Origin: Pontibacter sp. HSC-36F09
GTDB taxonomy: Bacteria > Bacteroidota > Bacteroidia > Cytophagales > Hymenobacteraceae
Reading direction: 5' to 3'
NCBI RefSeq assembly: GCF_024171605.1
Contig: NZ_JALKAA010000008.1
Coordinates: forward strand, 62,001 to 126,000
DNA length: 64,000 nt
Part shown: in pieces, positions 63,015 to 64,000 of the stretch
Layout of the letters: each line of letters opens with the position of its first letter
How positions within the stretch are numbered: position 1 is the first letter of the stretch
The notes under the pieces: generated by a model
Told to the model about the DNA's origin: nothing
What the model saw: the letters and a program-made list of their open reading frames with translations, nothing else
Databases searched by the model: none
Position numbers and translations under genes: made by a program

Positions 63015-63520
63015 CGCTTTCTGGATTTAGTAAAAATCAGAGTATGGCTGGCTTATAGAATTATAGCCAATTATCCAGCGCCAGGATAGCGTCTGTTCAG
63101 AAGAAGGTAGATGTTGGTTCCCGGTGCCGCTAGGCAGCCGTTCAGTTGTAGGCGTAATATACCGGTGCCAGAGTGGCATCCGTAAAGTGGAGATATTTTA
63201 ATGATTGCAGCTAATCAGACCCTTTCAACATAGCTTGCCAGGAACCCACCACATTCGGTCACTGCATTTATTCCTGCGCCATATGTTATACCTATCGTGC
63301 AGAATATTTGTTATGACAATTTTAATTTAATTCTAATATTTTTAGTCACAAAGCAAATATTAAAAGTCAAATAATACAAAACCAAGTGTAACTAACTTCC
63401 TTTTATGATTTTCTGAAGTTTGCTCATTCTCTACCAAAATAGCAGTATCTGATGCGATACTCCCCAAACAACCAGGCGAAGTGAATAAGAGCGCTGCTTC
63501 AGACATAAAAACAAAAAGCC
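63015..63520. other. Intergenic region between SusC 2 and feoB
   Basis: About 500 bp without a convincing gene. It serves as the upstream region of SusCD pair 2; no clean TAnnTTTG box was found on the minus strand. One TATACCT motif lies near 63287. Confidence 0.4.
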
Positions 63521-63524
63521 CGCT

Positions 63525-63553
63525 CCTTTCGGCAGCGGGCTTTCCGGTTATCT
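63525..63553 (-). terminator. Terminator of feoB
   Basis: A 10-bp perfect stem (AAAGCCCGCT and complement) with a 9-nt loop and a T-tract on the minus strand, 13 bp past the stop at 63566. Confidence 0.85.
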
Positions 63554-63565
63554 TTAAGTCTTGGC

Positions 63566-64000
63566 TTAGCTCATCAGTTGGAAAACGGCAAAAGCGGACA
63601 CGTACGCCAGTCCCGTCATGTAGACCAGCTGCGCCAGCGGCCACATCCAGCTCTTCGTTTCGCGGCGCACAATGGCCAGCGTACTGATGCACTGCATAGC
63701 GAAGGCGTAGAAGATCAGCAGCGAGAAGGCTCTGGCCGGCGTGAAGAACGGATTGCCATCGGCGTCTTTCTCTGACATCAGCTTGTCTTTTATCGTCGTC
63801 ACGTTCTCTTCTTCGCCTATACTGTAGATCGTCGAGATGGTGCCGACAAACACCTCGCGGGCAGCAAAGGAGGTCAGCAGGGCTATACCTATCTTCCAGT
63901 CGTAGCCTAATGGACGGATGGCCGGCTCGATGGCATGACCGAACTTTCCAGCATAGCTCGACTCCAGTTGGTAAGAGGAGATCAGGTTATTTGTTTGCTC
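63566..64000 (-). CDS. feoB: Ferrous iron transport protein B, C-terminal part
   Basis: The C-terminal 144 residues of FeoB; the gene continues beyond the right edge, where the N-terminal GTPase domain would be. The visible part has the conserved GYDWKIGIALLTSFAAREVFVGTISTIYS region, typical of the FeoB membrane domain around the second gate motif, followed by TPARAFSLLIFYAFAMQCISTLAIVRRET, and ends in a last membrane helix (LVYMTGLAYVSAFAVFQLMS). FeoB imports Fe(II) across the inner membrane. The reading frame runs open to 64000. It ends at a terminator facing the SusCD pair. Confidence 0.92.
   Translation of the reverse strand, partial: EQTNNLISSYQLESSYAGKFGHAIEPAIRPLGYDWKIGIALLTSFAAREVFVGTISTIYSIGEEENVTTIKDKLMSEKDADGNPFFTPARAFSLLIFYAFAMQCISTLAIVRRETKSWMWPLAQLVYMTGLAYVSAFAVFQLMS

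Noticed and set aside
1-64000. AGGTATA motif as a promoter element or insertion-sequence end
   Set aside because: Copies are mostly inside coding regions and on both strands in equal numbers, the motif does not resemble TAnnTTTG, and no flanking duplications or transposase are seen.
1-64000. CRISPR arrays, tRNA or rRNA genes, prophage
   Set aside because: No regular spaced repeats, tRNA-like sequence or phage genes were found on either strand.

Overview
The window is a stretch of chromosome from a Bacteroidota bacterium, most likely order Cytophagales and perhaps Hymenobacteraceae (Pontibacter-like; the genus is an inference). Support comes from two SusC/SusD pairs, a TonB-receptor/DUF4249 pair, tandem PorG-like (DUF6089) proteins beside uppS-bamA-ompH, an exbB-exbD-exbD-tonB operon, and upstream boxes matching the Bacteroidota -7 element TAnnTTTG. 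Genes are densely packed on both strands. I see no tRNA, rRNA, CRISPR array, transposase or prophage.

Layout. 1-7.7 kb: a minus-strand beta-oxidation block in the order marR-fadN-(GIY-YIG)-fadA-fadE, plus an acyl-CoA ligase. 7.9-13.2 kb: an arginase-fold protein with an altered metal site, a small cytochrome b5 protein, a MurNAc/GlcNAc kinase-like gene with murQ (muropeptide recycling), and two conserved hypotheticals. 13.2-22.3 kb: two tiny acidic lipoproteins, der, era, hemH, a LOG-family gene, a cysteine desulfurase, glmM and mazG. 22.3-29.9 kb: exbB-exbD-exbD-tonB, a second tonB, and a small membrane protein-PstS-like lipoprotein-TPR unit. 29.9-41.4 kb: a minus-strand envelope cluster (rluD, two ompH/skp, bamA, uppS, two porG-like genes, nadK, a POTRA/barrel protein, a CBS protein, an alpha/beta hydrolase). 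41.4-49 kb: trpG/pabA, cvpA, yqeY, then pdxJ, mnmH, an AT-rich HEAT-repeat gene, selD, an esterase and an RsmI-like methyltransferase on the plus strand. 49-63 kb: DUF4249 with a TonB-dependent receptor, then two paralogous SusCD pairs. The right edge holds the C-terminus of FeoB.

How the genes fit together. The fad block covers acyl activation and a beta-oxidation round, probably under its own MarR regulator. ExbB/ExbD/TonB would energise the receptors at 50-63 kb. BamA, the Skp-like chaperones and the POTRA protein serve outer-membrane assembly, and PorG-like proteins point to type IX secretion. SelD supplies selenophosphate to MnmH for tRNA 2-selenouridine.

The most unusual signal is not a gene. 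The heptamer AGGTATA/TATACCT occurs about 125 times by hand count, against roughly 8-9 expected, on both strands, inside genes and between them. It forms perfect palindromes in places and appears to bend synonymous codon choice. It resembles the cyanobacterial HIP1 phenomenon and I do not know of a description of it. Other points are a 24-bp perfect palindrome overlapping the -33 box of the exbB promoter, a MarR-type dyad before the fad operon, and an arginase-fold protein that keeps one metal site's ligands and has lost those specific to the other.
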